Source: Caldilineaceae bacterium | GTDB lineage: Bacteria > Chloroflexota > Anaerolineae > Caldilineales > Caldilineaceae | Assembly: GCA_022824025.1 (NCBI GenBank) | Contig: JAJEBF010000005.1 | Location: 1-64,000, forward strand | DNA length: 64,000 nt | Direction of reading: 5' to 3' | Part shown: in pieces, positions 18,083-26,559 of the stretch | Layout: every line of letters begins with the position of its first letter | Numbering within the stretch: position 1 is the first letter of the stretch | Position numbers and translations under genes: made by a program | The notes under the pieces: model-generated | Told to the model about the DNA's origin: nothing | The model's database searches: none | What the model saw: only the letters and a program-made list of their open reading frames with translations

Positions 18083-18961
18083 ATGGTCGCTTCCCGTAGT
18101 TTTCGGTTCCGTCTCGAATCCATCCTGATCTACCTGGGCCTCGGTATCTTCGCGTTTATCGCCGTCACGCCCTTCCTCCATACCATCGCCCGCTCCTTCA
18201 GCGCCGAAGCCCCCATCCTCCGCGGCGAAGTAAACATCTGGCCGGTCGGCTTCTCCTTCGATGCCTACGAACGCCTGATCATCGGCGGCACATTCTGGCT
18301 GGCCTACCGTAACTCCTTCATGATCACCGTGTCCGCGACCCTGGTGCAGATGATCATGACCATTCTCTGCGCCTATCCTCTGTCGCGCACCTATCTGCCG
18401 GGCCGCAATATCCTCATGACCCTGATCGTCTTCCAGATGATCTTTCCCCCAAGCCTGATCCCCTTCTATCTGACCGTTCGCGAGGTCGGCCTTATCGACA
18501 GCTGGGGCTCGCTCATCTGGCCCTACGCCATCAACACCTTCAACATGATCGTGCTCAAAAGCTACTTTCAGGCGCTGCCCAGAGAGCTCGAAGAGTCGGC
18601 CATCATCGACGGCGCCAACGACTTCAGAGTTCTCATCCACATCATGCTGCCGCTTTCCGTTCCAGTGCTCCTGACTCTGACCCTGTTCTATGTGGTCGCC
18701 AACTGGAACCTCTTCCTGCCGGCCATCTTCTTCATCAATGACGGCAACAAGCAACCCCTCCAGGTGATCCTGCGCGACATGATCTGGTCCATGCAGCTCG
18801 CCACCCAGACCGCAAGCGCCGACGATTTCGAAAGACTGGCCGGTATGGAAGCCCTGAAGGCCTCCAGCGTCATAATCGCCGCCATTCCAATGTTGGTCGC
18901 CTATCCATTCTTCCAACGTTTCTTCATTAAAGGCATCCTTCTCGGCGCCATAAAAGGGTAG
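18083..18961 (+). CDS. ABC importer permease, LplC/MalG type
   Basis: A 292-residue inner-membrane subunit. Seen: N-terminal helix 'FAFIAVTPFLHTIARSFS' type, the LplC-like 'GEVNIWPVGFSFDAYERLI', 'NSFMITVSATLVQMIMTILCAYPLSR', the EAA loop 'RELEESAIIDGANDFR', 'NWNLFLPAIFFIND' and the C-terminal 'QRFFIKGILLGAIKG'. These features mark the family importing oligosaccharides or aldouronates with LplB partners. Unusually it is the first gene of its operon. No clear ribosome site precedes the ATG. Confidence 0.92.
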   Translation: MVASRSFRFRLESILIYLGLGIFAFIAVTPFLHTIARSFSAEAPILRGEVNIWPVGFSFDAYERLIIGGTFWLAYRNSFMITVSATLVQMIMTILCAYPLSRTYLPGRNILMTLIVFQMIFPPSLIPFYLTVREVGLIDSWGSLIWPYAINTFNMIVLKSYFQALPRELEESAIIDGANDFRVLIHIMLPLSVPVLLTLTLFYVVANWNLFLPAIFFINDGNKQPLQVILRDMIWSMQLATQTASADDFERLAGMEALKASSVIIAAIPMLVAYPFFQRFFIKGILLGAIKG

Positions 18962-19094
18962 ATGACGCCCGGAACTGAATTACGACTACCCTTGCCACCA
19001 CCGTGATTCCAGGTTGCATCGCTTGCAGTGAACGTGTATCAGTTCGCATCGCCAGACCGACGCAATGTCCAGAGACCACAGGAGGAACGCTTGT

Positions 19095-20699
19095 ATGTCT
19101 TCTCAACCCAAGTTCACCCGCCGCCAGGCCCTCAAGTTGATGGGGATCACTTCCGTCAGCGCATACCTGGCCGCCTGTGCCCCCCCAACCGAAATGGCCG
19201 ACTCCGGCGACTCTGAAATGCCCGCCGGAGAAAAGAAAAAGATCTCCATCTCCCACATCGGTGGCGGCAGTGTCGAAGCGTCAGAGAAATCCCACCGCAT
19301 GATGCTGCTGCGCTCCAGCTTCCCCGACATCGAATTCGAAAACCGCTGGGTCTCCTACGCTGCCTACCTGGACAAAATTCCCGTCCAGATCGCCAGCGGC
19401 GACCTCGCCGACCTCCAGTTCTGCAACGCCTTCAATGACATTCCGTTGATGATGGAAAACGAGGTCATCATCGAAACCGGGCCCCTGCTGGAACAGTTCG
19501 GCCAGAACATTCTCGCCGTTACGCCCGAGGCAGCCTGGGCCTCCACCGTCTACGACGGCCGCCAGGTCGCCGTCACCCACAATATCTACGACCTCAATAT
19601 CTGGTGCAGCCAGTACCGCGGCGACTGGCTCGAAGCCCTCGGCATGGGCATCCCCGAAACGATCGATGAGTACGGCGAAGTGCTGCGCGCCTTCTCCAAC
19701 AGCGACCCCGATGGCAACGGCGAGGACGACACCTACGGCCGCCTGCTCTACAACTCCGTCCGCTTCGACGACGACTTCTTCCATGCCTTTGGCGTCGCCG
19801 TCGGTCACCACCTCAACGGCTTCTGGCGCCAGCGCGACGGCCGTCTGGAGTTGGACTGGGTGCAGCCGGGAATGAAGGACGCGCTTGCCTGGATGAGCTC
19901 CGTCTGGGCGGACGGCGGCTTCCATCCCGATTCAATCAGTATTCCTCTCGGCCAGAAGGACAACGCCTTCCGCGCCGGAATCGCCGGCAACGTCTATACC
20001 GCCTGGAGCGCCGTCGATTTCGCCCAGAATCAGATCAGAACTGTCGCCCCCGAAGCCACCGTCGTGGCCGGCCCGGCGCCCGAAGGCCCAGGCGGCCGCG
20101 GCTATACTGGCGAAGGTTGGCCCTGGTGCTTCGTTATTCCCATCACTGCCGAGCATCCCGAAGACTGTGTGCGCGTCATCGACTGGTTCTTCACCCCTGA
20201 CATCGCCGCCCAAATCCTCTGCGAAGGTGTCCTCGGAGTAACCAACAAAGGCCTGAACGAAAACGGCTGGTGTGTCGAATTCACCCCCGAGGAGAAAGCG
20301 GCCATGGGTGACGAATGGACCCAGAAGCAGAATGAGGTCCAGGACATCAACGTCTTCTGGGGCCTCTGGCTGACAATTGGAACGTTGGGCGGCGTGCAGC
20401 CCTTCCCCACCTTCCCGCCCGATATGAAGGCGCACTTCGATGGCATGCTCGAAGCCAAGTATTCCGAAGAATCGCTTGCCGCCCAGGTAATCTCGCAGGA
20501 ATACCTCAGACTTACCGAGAAGCCCCGCCCCGTCCAGGCCGATAAAGAGTACTGGCCCGGCCTCCAAACCCGCTTCGGCGAGTTCATCTCGCAGGCGGTG
20601 GCCGGCACCATCGACATCGACCAGGGCTGGTCAGAGTGGCTCGACTTCTTCGAAAAGAACGGCGGTCCTCTGCTGACCGAGCAGGTCAACGAGATCTAA
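19095..20699 (+). CDS. Extracellular solute-binding lipoprotein (LplA type)
   Basis: A 534-residue binding protein. Seen: Tat-like 'FTRRQALKLMG', a hydrophobic core and lipobox 'YLAACAPP', an acidic linker, then the large binding domain. Size (above 500 residues) and pairing with LplB/LplC-type permeases fit family-1 binding proteins for oligosaccharides. ATG 19095 is chosen for AGGAGG eight bases upstream; an in-frame ATG at 19065 has none. A perfect 13-bp hairpin follows the stop, before the second permease. Confidence 0.92.
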   Translation: MSSQPKFTRRQALKLMGITSVSAYLAACAPPTEMADSGDSEMPAGEKKKISISHIGGGSVEASEKSHRMMLLRSSFPDIEFENRWVSYAAYLDKIPVQIASGDLADLQFCNAFNDIPLMMENEVIIETGPLLEQFGQNILAVTPEAAWASTVYDGRQVAVTHNIYDLNIWCSQYRGDWLEALGMGIPETIDEYGEVLRAFSNSDPDGNGEDDTYGRLLYNSVRFDDDFFHAFGVAVGHHLNGFWRQRDGRLELDWVQPGMKDALAWMSSVWADGGFHPDSISIPLGQKDNAFRAGIAGNVYTAWSAVDFAQNQIRTVAPEATVVAGPAPEGPGGRGYTGEGWPWCFVIPITAEHPEDCVRVIDWFFTPDIAAQILCEGVLGVTNKGLNENGWCVEFTPEEKAAMGDEWTQKQNEVQDINVFWGLWLTIGTLGGVQPFPTFPPDMKAHFDGMLEAKYSEESLAAQVISQEYLRLTEKPRPVQADKEYWPGLQTRFGEFISQAVAGTIDIDQGWSEWLDFFEKNGGPLLTEQVNEI

Positions 20700-20712
20700 A
20701 AGTCAGAATTCC

Positions 20713-20750
20713 ATGGTCGGAGGCCGGGACGGAATCTGGCCTCCGACCAT
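20713..20750 (+). terminator. Perfect 13-bp intercistronic hairpin after the binding protein
   Basis: ATGGTCGGAGGCC (20713-20725) and its exact complement (20738-20750) enclose a 12-base loop, with no T-run after it. It lies between the binding protein and the permease, so it likely acts as partial terminator or 3'-end stabiliser. Confidence 0.65.
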
Positions 20751-20770
20751 AGCCAGGTGAGGTTGACAAA

Positions 20771-21733
20771 GTGGCAACATCAGCCGTATCCAAGTCCACG
20801 GCAATATCGGGCCGCCGCAGGTCCTTCTGGGCGCAGTTTGTCTTCAACCTCTGGACCTACCGCTATCTCTACCTGATGCTTGTCCTTCCCTTCGTCTTCT
20901 TCATCATCTTCCGCTTCTACCCCATGTGGGGCAACATCATCGCCTTCAAGAAGTACCAGCTGATGCGCGGCATCTGGGGCAGCCAGTGGGTCGGTTTCCA
21001 GCACTTCAACACTCTCTTCGACGACCCCGCCTTCCTGCGCGTTCTCCGCAACACCGTCTCAATCGCCTTCTTCAAACTGGTCTTCACCTTCCCCGCCCCG
21101 ATCATTCTGGCGCTTTTCATCAACGAAATCCGCCACATGGCCTATAAGCGTTTCGTCCAAACCGTTGTCTACGTGCCCCACTTCCTTTCCTGGGTCATCT
21201 ATGGCGCAATCCTCTACATCGTCCTGTCCCCCGCAAACGGCATCGTTAACAACATCGCCGCCTCGCTCGGCATGGAAAAAGTCGCCTTCTTCCAAAAGCC
21301 AGGCTACTTCCAACCCATCGTTATCATCTCCTCACTGCTCAAGGAAACCGGCTGGGCCGCCATCATCTATCTGGCCACCATCTCCACCATCGACCTCACA
21401 CTCTACGAAGCCGCCATCATCGACGGAGCCAATCGCTGGCAGCTCATGCGCTACGTAACGCTGCCCGGCCTGGCCATGACCATCGTCACCCTCTTCATCC
21501 TCCAGATCGGTTTCTTCCTCAACGTCGGCTTCGAACAGATCTTCATCCTGCAAAACAACATGGTCCTCATGACCGCCGACGTAATCGAAACCTTCATCTA
21601 CCGAGTCGGCATCCGCCAGGCCCGCTTCGACTTCACCACCGCCGCCGGCCTCTTCAACGGGCTCGTAGGCATGGTCCTCGTCCTCCTCGCCGACCGCCTC
21701 GCCAAACGCCTCGACCTCCCCGGCATCTTCTAA
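20771..21733 (+). CDS. ABC importer permease, LplB type
   Basis: A 320-residue inner-membrane subunit starting at GTG 20771 behind AGGTGAGG. Seen: 'RYLYLMLVLPFVFFIIFRFYP', 'WGNIIAFKKYQLMRGIWGSQW' (the LplB 'GI..S.WVGFQHF' region), EAA loop 'LYEAAIIDGANRWQLMRYVTLPGL', and 'VIETFIYRVGI..ARFDFTTAAGLF' near the end. Partner of the permease at 18083. No ATPase gene follows; a repeat-filled spacer does. Confidence 0.93.
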   Translation: MATSAVSKSTAISGRRRSFWAQFVFNLWTYRYLYLMLVLPFVFFIIFRFYPMWGNIIAFKKYQLMRGIWGSQWVGFQHFNTLFDDPAFLRVLRNTVSIAFFKLVFTFPAPIILALFINEIRHMAYKRFVQTVVYVPHFLSWVIYGAILYIVLSPANGIVNNIAASLGMEKVAFFQKPGYFQPIVIISSLLKETGWAAIIYLATISTIDLTLYEAAIIDGANRWQLMRYVTLPGLAMTIVTLFILQIGFFLNVGFEQIFILQNNMVLMTADVIETFIYRVGIRQARFDFTTAAGLFNGLVGMVLVLLADRLAKRLDLPGIF

Positions 21734-21766
21734 CCCCCCACCACCCGCCCCCGTTCACCCCGCCTT

Positions 21767-21810
21767 CCACTGCCCACTCACCACTCACCACTCACCACTC
21801 ACCTCTGCAG
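21767..21810. repeat. Tandem heptamer repeat, copy 2
   Basis: A run of CCACTCA-type heptamers ending CTCTGCAG, directly after the LplB-type permease. Confidence 0.85.
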
Positions 21811-21852
21811 TTCTGGGCCTCCCCCAACTGTCCACTGCTTTTTGGGCGGTCA

Positions 21853-21892
21853 GCCGCAAGCGGCTTCCCTTGTGCGGGGGGACACCCCCCGC
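21853..21892. repeat. Two adjacent GC-rich inverted repeats
   Basis: GCCGC-AA-GCGGC (21853-21864) and GCGGGGGG-ACA-CCCCCCGC (21874-21892). They could form strong stems; as a pair they could end transcription from the importer operon or be part of a small repeated element. Confidence 0.5.
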
Positions 21893-22041
21893 AACGCCCC
21901 CCACATAAACGTGCCCCGCCGGCAATCTGTGGTCACCGGTCAAGGCTGTCCGGCCCCCCCTCGTTCCAACAATCCCCGAATCGCGATGCCCCGCCGCCTC
22001 CTCACATGTACACCGCGCTTCGTTTGCGCGTCCCGGCTTCC

Positions 22042-22098
22042 CTTGTAGTCGCCCCCCTGAAGTCGCCCCCCTGAAGTCGCCGCCTTGTAGTCGCCCTC
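22042..22098. repeat. 14-base tandem repeat, four units
   Basis: Units of the form CT(T/G)(G/A)(T/A)AGTCGCCCC follow each other four times with small changes. The unit differs from the heptamers on either side. Confidence 0.75.
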
Positions 22099-22146
22099 CC
22101 CGCCGGTCCCCCGTATGCTCCCCCGCGTAACCTCCCCGTCCCGCCA

Positions 22147-22184
22147 CCCACTAACCACTAACCACTGACCACCGACCACTGCAG
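22147..22184. repeat. Tandem heptamer repeat, copy 3
   Basis: Five heptamers (CCACTAA, CCACTAA, CCACTGA, CCACCGA, CCACTGC) ending CTGCAG, followed by C-rich AATCCCC units. Confidence 0.85.
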
Positions 22185-22246
22185 TTTCCCATCCCCCTAA
22201 TCCCCTTAATCCCCCCAAATCCCCGTTCAGACAAATCCCCGTCCAG

Positions 22247-22275
22247 TTGCCAAGCCGTGACGACTGCTGTAAACT
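22247..22275 (+). promoter_or_regulatory. Candidate sigma-70 promoter for the SDR gene
   Basis: TTGCCA (22247-22252), 17 bases, TAAACT (22270-22275), 26 bases before the ATG at 22302. Confidence 0.5.
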
Positions 22276-22301
22276 GAAGATTCCTAGCGGAAGGATCGAA
22301 A

Positions 22302-23069
22302 ATGCGGCTGAACGAAAAAGTCGCCATCGTTACCGGTGCCGGCCGCGGGCTCGGTCGTACGATCGCAAGACGTTTTGTTGAAGAAGGGGCGGCAGTCGTA
22401 ATCGCCGAACAGGACACGATTTCCGGGCAACGCGTCCTGGCCGAGCTTCAAGGACTCGGCGGGGTCGCGATCTTTGTCAAAACGGATGTCTCCAGCCGTC
22501 CGGACGTGGAACTGCTGGTAAAAGAAGCGGTGCGGCGTTTTGGCCGCATCGACATCCTAGTCAACAATGCCGCCGTCCTCGGCGAAAACGGCCATTTCCT
22601 CGAGATATCCCAGGCCGTATGGGATCACGTAGTCAGCGTCAATCAGACGGCGGTCTTTGTCTGTTCACAACTGGTGGGCCGTGTCATGGCCAAGGCCGGC
22701 AGGGGAAATATCATCAACATTTCCTCCATAAATGGCACAGTCCCTCTGCCCCGCTGTGCCGCCTATGTCACGGCCAAGAGCGCGGTCGAGTCTCTGACTC
22801 GCATAGCAGCCACCGATCTGGCTCCTTACAATATCCGCGTCAACACGATCGCTCCAGGTCCTATCGAAAACCGCCCGCCGCATTTGGACGCACCCCGTCC
22901 GACCGAAGATACCTTGCTTGGTCGCAACGGCCTGCCTCACGAAATCGCGGCAGCGGCCGTCTTTTTGGCGTCGGAGGAATCCAGTTTCATCACCGGTGAA
23001 CGCATCGCAGTCGATGGCGGCATGTTGGTCAACGGCTATCGAATTTACGGCGTCGAACGCCCTGCTTAA
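22302..23069 (+). CDS. Short-chain dehydrogenase/reductase (SDR)
   Basis: A 255-residue classical SDR using NAD(P). Seen: 'TGAGRGLGRT' nucleotide loop (11-20), 'NNAAVLG' (88-94), catalytic Ser141/142, Tyr155 and Lys159 ('YVTAK'), and 'IAPGPI' after it, with the C-terminal 'ITGERIAVDGGMLVNGY'. Acidic residues after strand 2 ('AEQD') favour NAD. AAGGA seven bases ahead supports the ATG. The substrate, probably a sugar or hydroxy acid, is not readable. Confidence 0.93.
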   Translation: MRLNEKVAIVTGAGRGLGRTIARRFVEEGAAVVIAEQDTISGQRVLAELQGLGGVAIFVKTDVSSRPDVELLVKEAVRRFGRIDILVNNAAVLGENGHFLEISQAVWDHVVSVNQTAVFVCSQLVGRVMAKAGRGNIINISSINGTVPLPRCAAYVTAKSAVESLTRIAATDLAPYNIRVNTIAPGPIENRPPHLDAPRPTEDTLLGRNGLPHEIAAAAVFLASEESSFITGERIAVDGGMLVNGYRIYGVERPA

Positions 23070-23162
23070 CGCACCTGGTCTGCGACAAAAGTAAAGAAGC
23101 CGCGAAGCCATGATGCCGATGACCAACGACGCTTTGAGAGTCGAAGGAAAGTCCAAACTGTC

Positions 23163-24017
23163 ATGCCAAGGTGGTTGCCTGTGAAACTGTGTGGTCTGGT
23201 CTCTTCCCTGCTGATCGCGCTCACGCTCCTGTCCGCCTGCTTTGGCCCCGACCTGCCCGGCGCGCCCCAGATGCCCCAGCTGCCCTCGCCGCGTAACCTC
23301 CCCGGCGTCGAAGAACTGCTCGATCAGCTGCCCGGCTTCGACCTCGACCTCCTGGGAGAACTGGAACTCCCCGACCTCAGCGGCATCGCCGACCTGCCTC
23401 AGCTGGTCGAACTTCCCAGCCTGGACGTTGACGGTGACGCCATCGCATTCGCCGGTCCCACCGAAATGCGCATAGAAGTCGGCGAGTACATCCGCGGCAC
23501 CGACATCCAGCTGACTGGCATCGTCGATGGCCGCGCCCAATTCCTCTTCTCCGGACTGCGCGCCGAACGCATCGCCGGCGATTCCCTCGACTTCGACGGC
23601 CCCTGGCCAAACATCGCCGGCGTAGACTACCTGCTCCGACTGCGCGTCTATCGAGTCAACGAAGAGTACGTCCGCGCCGCCGGCGTCCATCGTCTCTTAA
23701 TCGAGGGCATCCAGCCCATTCATCAGCCTGCGATGACCATCCAGGGAGCGCCCCTCAAACTTACCTACACCGGGTCGGCCAGCCCAGGATCCCAGTTCAA
23801 TGGAACCACTTTCGGTTACATCGGACAGGCAGAACAGGGCGCCGAAATCAGTGGAATCCCTTCCGGCGATTTTCCCTTTCGCAAAACCGGTGATAGTCTG
23901 CGGTGGCAGGGTATGCTGCGGCCCGATCTGCCCAGCCTGTTCGAGTTGCGCATCGTCAATTACGCCGAGAGTTCAGTCCAGGTCGCAGGGATCGTCTCCC
24001 TGCAACTTCCTGACTGA
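23163..24017 (+). CDS. Putative lipoprotein of unknown function
   Basis: A 284-residue secreted protein. Seen: N-terminal hydrophobic core and lipobox 'LTLLSAC' (Cys26), then a Pro/Leu-rich linker ('LPGAPQMPQLPSP', 'LPDLSGIADLPQL') of about 70 residues, then a beta-rich domain of some 190 residues with no recognised family. The GTG six codons in is an alternative start. Probably anchored at the cell surface. No nearby gene explains its job. Confidence 0.7.
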   Translation: MPRWLPVKLCGLVSSLLIALTLLSACFGPDLPGAPQMPQLPSPRNLPGVEELLDQLPGFDLDLLGELELPDLSGIADLPQLVELPSLDVDGDAIAFAGPTEMRIEVGEYIRGTDIQLTGIVDGRAQFLFSGLRAERIAGDSLDFDGPWPNIAGVDYLLRLRVYRVNEEYVRAAGVHRLLIEGIQPIHQPAMTIQGAPLKLTYTGSASPGSQFNGTTFGYIGQAEQGAEISGIPSGDFPFRKTGDSLRWQGMLRPDLPSLFELRIVNYAESSVQVAGIVSLQLPD

Positions 24018-24170
24018 CGCTTGCATTTCGTCAACGAACTGACCGCGCCGCAAACATCACATCGTGAGACCCCATGCCCGACAGGAGCCGCTGGCCGACA
24101 GCTCCGCAATGAAGCAGAGAACGACCGTTGGAATTCGTAGCATTGTACGGAAGCGCTGGAGAAACAAGCG

Positions 24171-25004
24171 ATGGTTGAGGCTGTGAGAAACCCCGGTACG
24201 TTGAGTGTGATCCGAAGGTTCAGACCACACGCCGACCTCCAGGGAATCCGCGCCGACTATTACAATCTTACCGACCTCCAGGGCCAGCCCCTCGCCGGGC
24301 TGCTTGTCCTGATGGACCGGCGCGGACGGCCTGTGCGCGCCGAAATCCATATGAACAACAACATCGCCGACTCCCTTTACGAGATTGCCCTGCGCCAGAG
24401 CCTCCGCCTCATCGAAGACCGCTACAAAAGTGACCGCCCTGTCCGTCTCTACCCGCTCCGTATGCAACTGAACAGCGACCCGCTTTCGGTCCAGCCCCGG
24501 GGCAGCGCCCCAAGCCCCGGCATCGCCCCTGCCCCGGCATCGGGCAGCCCCCTCCTGCTGGTCGGCGCCATGCTCCTCCTGATCTCTGCCCTGTTCAGCG
24601 GGTGGTTCCTCAACGATTGGCTCTCCGGCGATCTGGCGCAATCAAACGCGCCGGCCAATATCGCCCTGGGATCCGCCTCAGGAAACGCCAACACCTTTGT
24701 CCTCATCGCCGAAACCAACGGCCTGCCGCCCAGCCGCAACGCAATCCCCATGAACGTCGGCGACCGCATCCGCCTGCTGCCCGAATACAAAATCTCCCTC
24801 CGCTCTGAAGCCGGCGCGCAGGCCGGCGCCATCGTCTCCAACCTGCAAGACGCCAACCACATGACCATCCTCAACGGCCCAATCTGGCTGGAAGGAAACA
24901 GCGATACCATCGTCTGGTGGTATGTGCGCGTCGATAACGGCGCCGAAGGCTGGGTCCCCGCCAATACCAGCGATCTCACGCTTCTCGAACCGCTCACCCG
25001 ATAA
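24171..25004 (+). CDS. Membrane protein with a C-terminal SH3-like domain
   Basis: A 277-residue protein in three parts: a soluble N-terminal domain (1-100), a single membrane helix (about 127-147, 'LLLVGAMLLLISALFSGWF'), and an extracytoplasmic C-terminal domain with 'GDRIRLLPEYKISLRSEAG...WWYVRV.NGAEGWVPA', the pattern of a bacterial SH3 domain. Start ATG follows CTGGAGAAACAAGCG. The N-terminal half is not recognised. It may bind cell-wall or envelope partners. Confidence 0.72.
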   Translation: MVEAVRNPGTLSVIRRFRPHADLQGIRADYYNLTDLQGQPLAGLLVLMDRRGRPVRAEIHMNNNIADSLYEIALRQSLRLIEDRYKSDRPVRLYPLRMQLNSDPLSVQPRGSAPSPGIAPAPASGSPLLLVGAMLLLISALFSGWFLNDWLSGDLAQSNAPANIALGSASGNANTFVLIAETNGLPPSRNAIPMNVGDRIRLLPEYKISLRSEAGAQAGAIVSNLQDANHMTILNGPIWLEGNSDTIVWWYVRVDNGAEGWVPANTSDLTLLEPLTR

Positions 25005-25030
25005 AGGCGCCCACCCAGGCAACTTCACCC

Positions 25031-26488
25031 ATGACCCAATCACACCAAACGCAACTGAACGTCATCGTCGTCGTCGCGGATACCTTGCGCACCGCCTTTC
25101 TCGGCTGCTATGGCAACGACTGGATCCACACACCCTCTATCGACCGCTTCGCCCGCCAAAGCGTGCGCTTCACCCGCGCCCATCCCGAATGCCTGCCCAC
25201 CATTCCCACCAGGCGCACCCTCCACAGCGGTCGGCGCGCCTTCCCCTTCAACGACTACCAGCCCGTCCCCTGGGACAACGTCTACCTGCCCGGCTGGCAG
25301 CCCATGTCCGCCGAGGAAAGCACCATCGCCGAAACGCTGCAACAGGCCGGTTACCACACCGGCTTCTTCGCCGACGTGCCCCACTATTTCGTGCCCGGCA
25401 TGAACTTTACCCGCGGCTTCCGCCAGTGGGAGTTCATCCGCGGACAGGCCGAAGACCGCTGGAACGCCGTCGCAAACGCAGACCCCGCCCTCTTCGACCG
25501 CTATCGCGCCGGCTCCCAGGAACGGGTCGCCGCGCATCTTGTCAACGTCCGCCCCCAACGACCCGAGGAGGACTGGCCGACCGCCCGTACCTTCCAGGGC
25601 GCAATCGACTTCCTGCGCGACAACCGCCCGCCCGGTCGCAACCACGCCTCCTCTCCCTTCTATCTCTACGTTGACAGCTTCAGCCCCCACGAAACCTGGG
25701 AAGCCCCCCTCCACTACTATGACCTCTACGGCAGCCGCGCCGAACGCGAACCCGTCTGCCTCACCGCCGCCTACGGGCCCTTCGCCGACCGCTACGACGA
25801 CCGCATCCCCAGCATCCGCGCCAACTACGCCGGCCTCGTCACCATGGTCGACGCGTGGTTCGGCCGCCTTCTGGATACTGTCGACCAGTTGGGATTGCAA
25901 GACAATACACTCATATTCTTCTTCAGCGATCACGGCACCAACTTCGGCGAAAACCCGGACAAAATAATCGGAAAGCCCGCCGACTACATGTACCCCGGCA
26001 CCATGAACATCCCTTTGTTGATGCGCCATCCCGCCGGCCTCGGCGCCGGCCAGGTCCGCAACGAACTCGTCTACACCCTGGACGTGCCCGCCACCATCCT
26101 TGCCGTAACGGGGCAACAGTCAGCTGACCCAATCGAAGGCCAAAACCTCCTGCCGCTGCTCGAACAAAACAACGCCTTCCGCGCGCGCGACTACCTCACC
26201 TGCCGCTACGGCAACTCCGTCTGGTACCGCGATGACCGCAACTGGTTCTTCAGCACGCTCGACTGGCAGTCAACAGACCCATCCTCCCGCCCCGGGCAGC
26301 CTCCAATTGCCCGCCTCTTCGATCTCGAAACCGACCCCGACTGCCAGGACGACATCGCCGCGCGCAGCCCGGAGCGGGTCGCCGTCGCCCGTGAACGAAT
26401 CCTCAACGATGCCGGCGGCCATCTCAACTACTACGAGCGCCGCGATTCCACCGACGCTCTCGGCAGACCCCAGTTCTCCAGCAGGTAG
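25031..26488 (+). CDS. Sulfatase-fold hydrolase with Thr at the usual formylglycine position
   Basis: A 485-residue alkaline-phosphatase-superfamily enzyme, cytoplasmic by lack of signal peptide. Seen: N-terminal 'VVVADTLRTAFLGCYG', 'TPSIDRFARQSVRF', the active-site strip 'TIPTRRTLHSG' (57-67) and the metal-binding 'FFSDHGTNFGEN'. Sulfatases need Cys or Ser in C/S-x-P-x-R for formylglycine; here Thr57 occupies it, so either a Thr nucleophile works as in phosphodiesterases of the superfamily, or the enzyme differs in substrate. Neighbours (SDR, Ldh-type dehydrogenase, fucosidase further off) fit glycan or sulfate-ester breakdown. Starts 27 bases after the SH3-like gene. Confidence 0.85.
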   Translation: MTQSHQTQLNVIVVVADTLRTAFLGCYGNDWIHTPSIDRFARQSVRFTRAHPECLPTIPTRRTLHSGRRAFPFNDYQPVPWDNVYLPGWQPMSAEESTIAETLQQAGYHTGFFADVPHYFVPGMNFTRGFRQWEFIRGQAEDRWNAVANADPALFDRYRAGSQERVAAHLVNVRPQRPEEDWPTARTFQGAIDFLRDNRPPGRNHASSPFYLYVDSFSPHETWEAPLHYYDLYGSRAEREPVCLTAAYGPFADRYDDRIPSIRANYAGLVTMVDAWFGRLLDTVDQLGLQDNTLIFFFSDHGTNFGENPDKIIGKPADYMYPGTMNIPLLMRHPAGLGAGQVRNELVYTLDVPATILAVTGQQSADPIEGQNLLPLLEQNNAFRARDYLTCRYGNSVWYRDDRNWFFSTLDWQSTDPSSRPGQPPIARLFDLETDPDCQDDIAARSPERVAVARERILNDAGGHLNYYERRDSTDALGRPQFSSR

Positions 26489-26559
26489 CCGCCAGTCCAC
26501 CCGCCGCCCGCAAGACCAGCCGCACGGTCTGCCGGCCACAGGCATCCGGAGTTCGTCCC

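Larger units (their letters stand above)
21734..22301. other. Repeat-rich spacer
   Basis: No gene is supported in these 568 bases. Contents in order: heptamer array (21767-21810), two GC-rich hairpins (21853-21864 and 21874-21892), a four-copy 14-base tandem repeat (22042-22098), a second heptamer array (22147-22184), a C-rich run built of 'AATCCCC' units (22188-22240) and the promoter of the SDR gene (22247-22275). Apparent reading frames here are made of the repeats. Confidence 0.8.

Noticed and set aside
21767..22184. Heptamer arrays as a CRISPR array
   Set aside because: Units are 7 bases with no spacers between them and no cas genes are nearby.
22042..22218. Short reading frames through the repeat-rich spacer
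   Set aside because: Their peptides simply restate the tandem repeats and have no ribosome sites.
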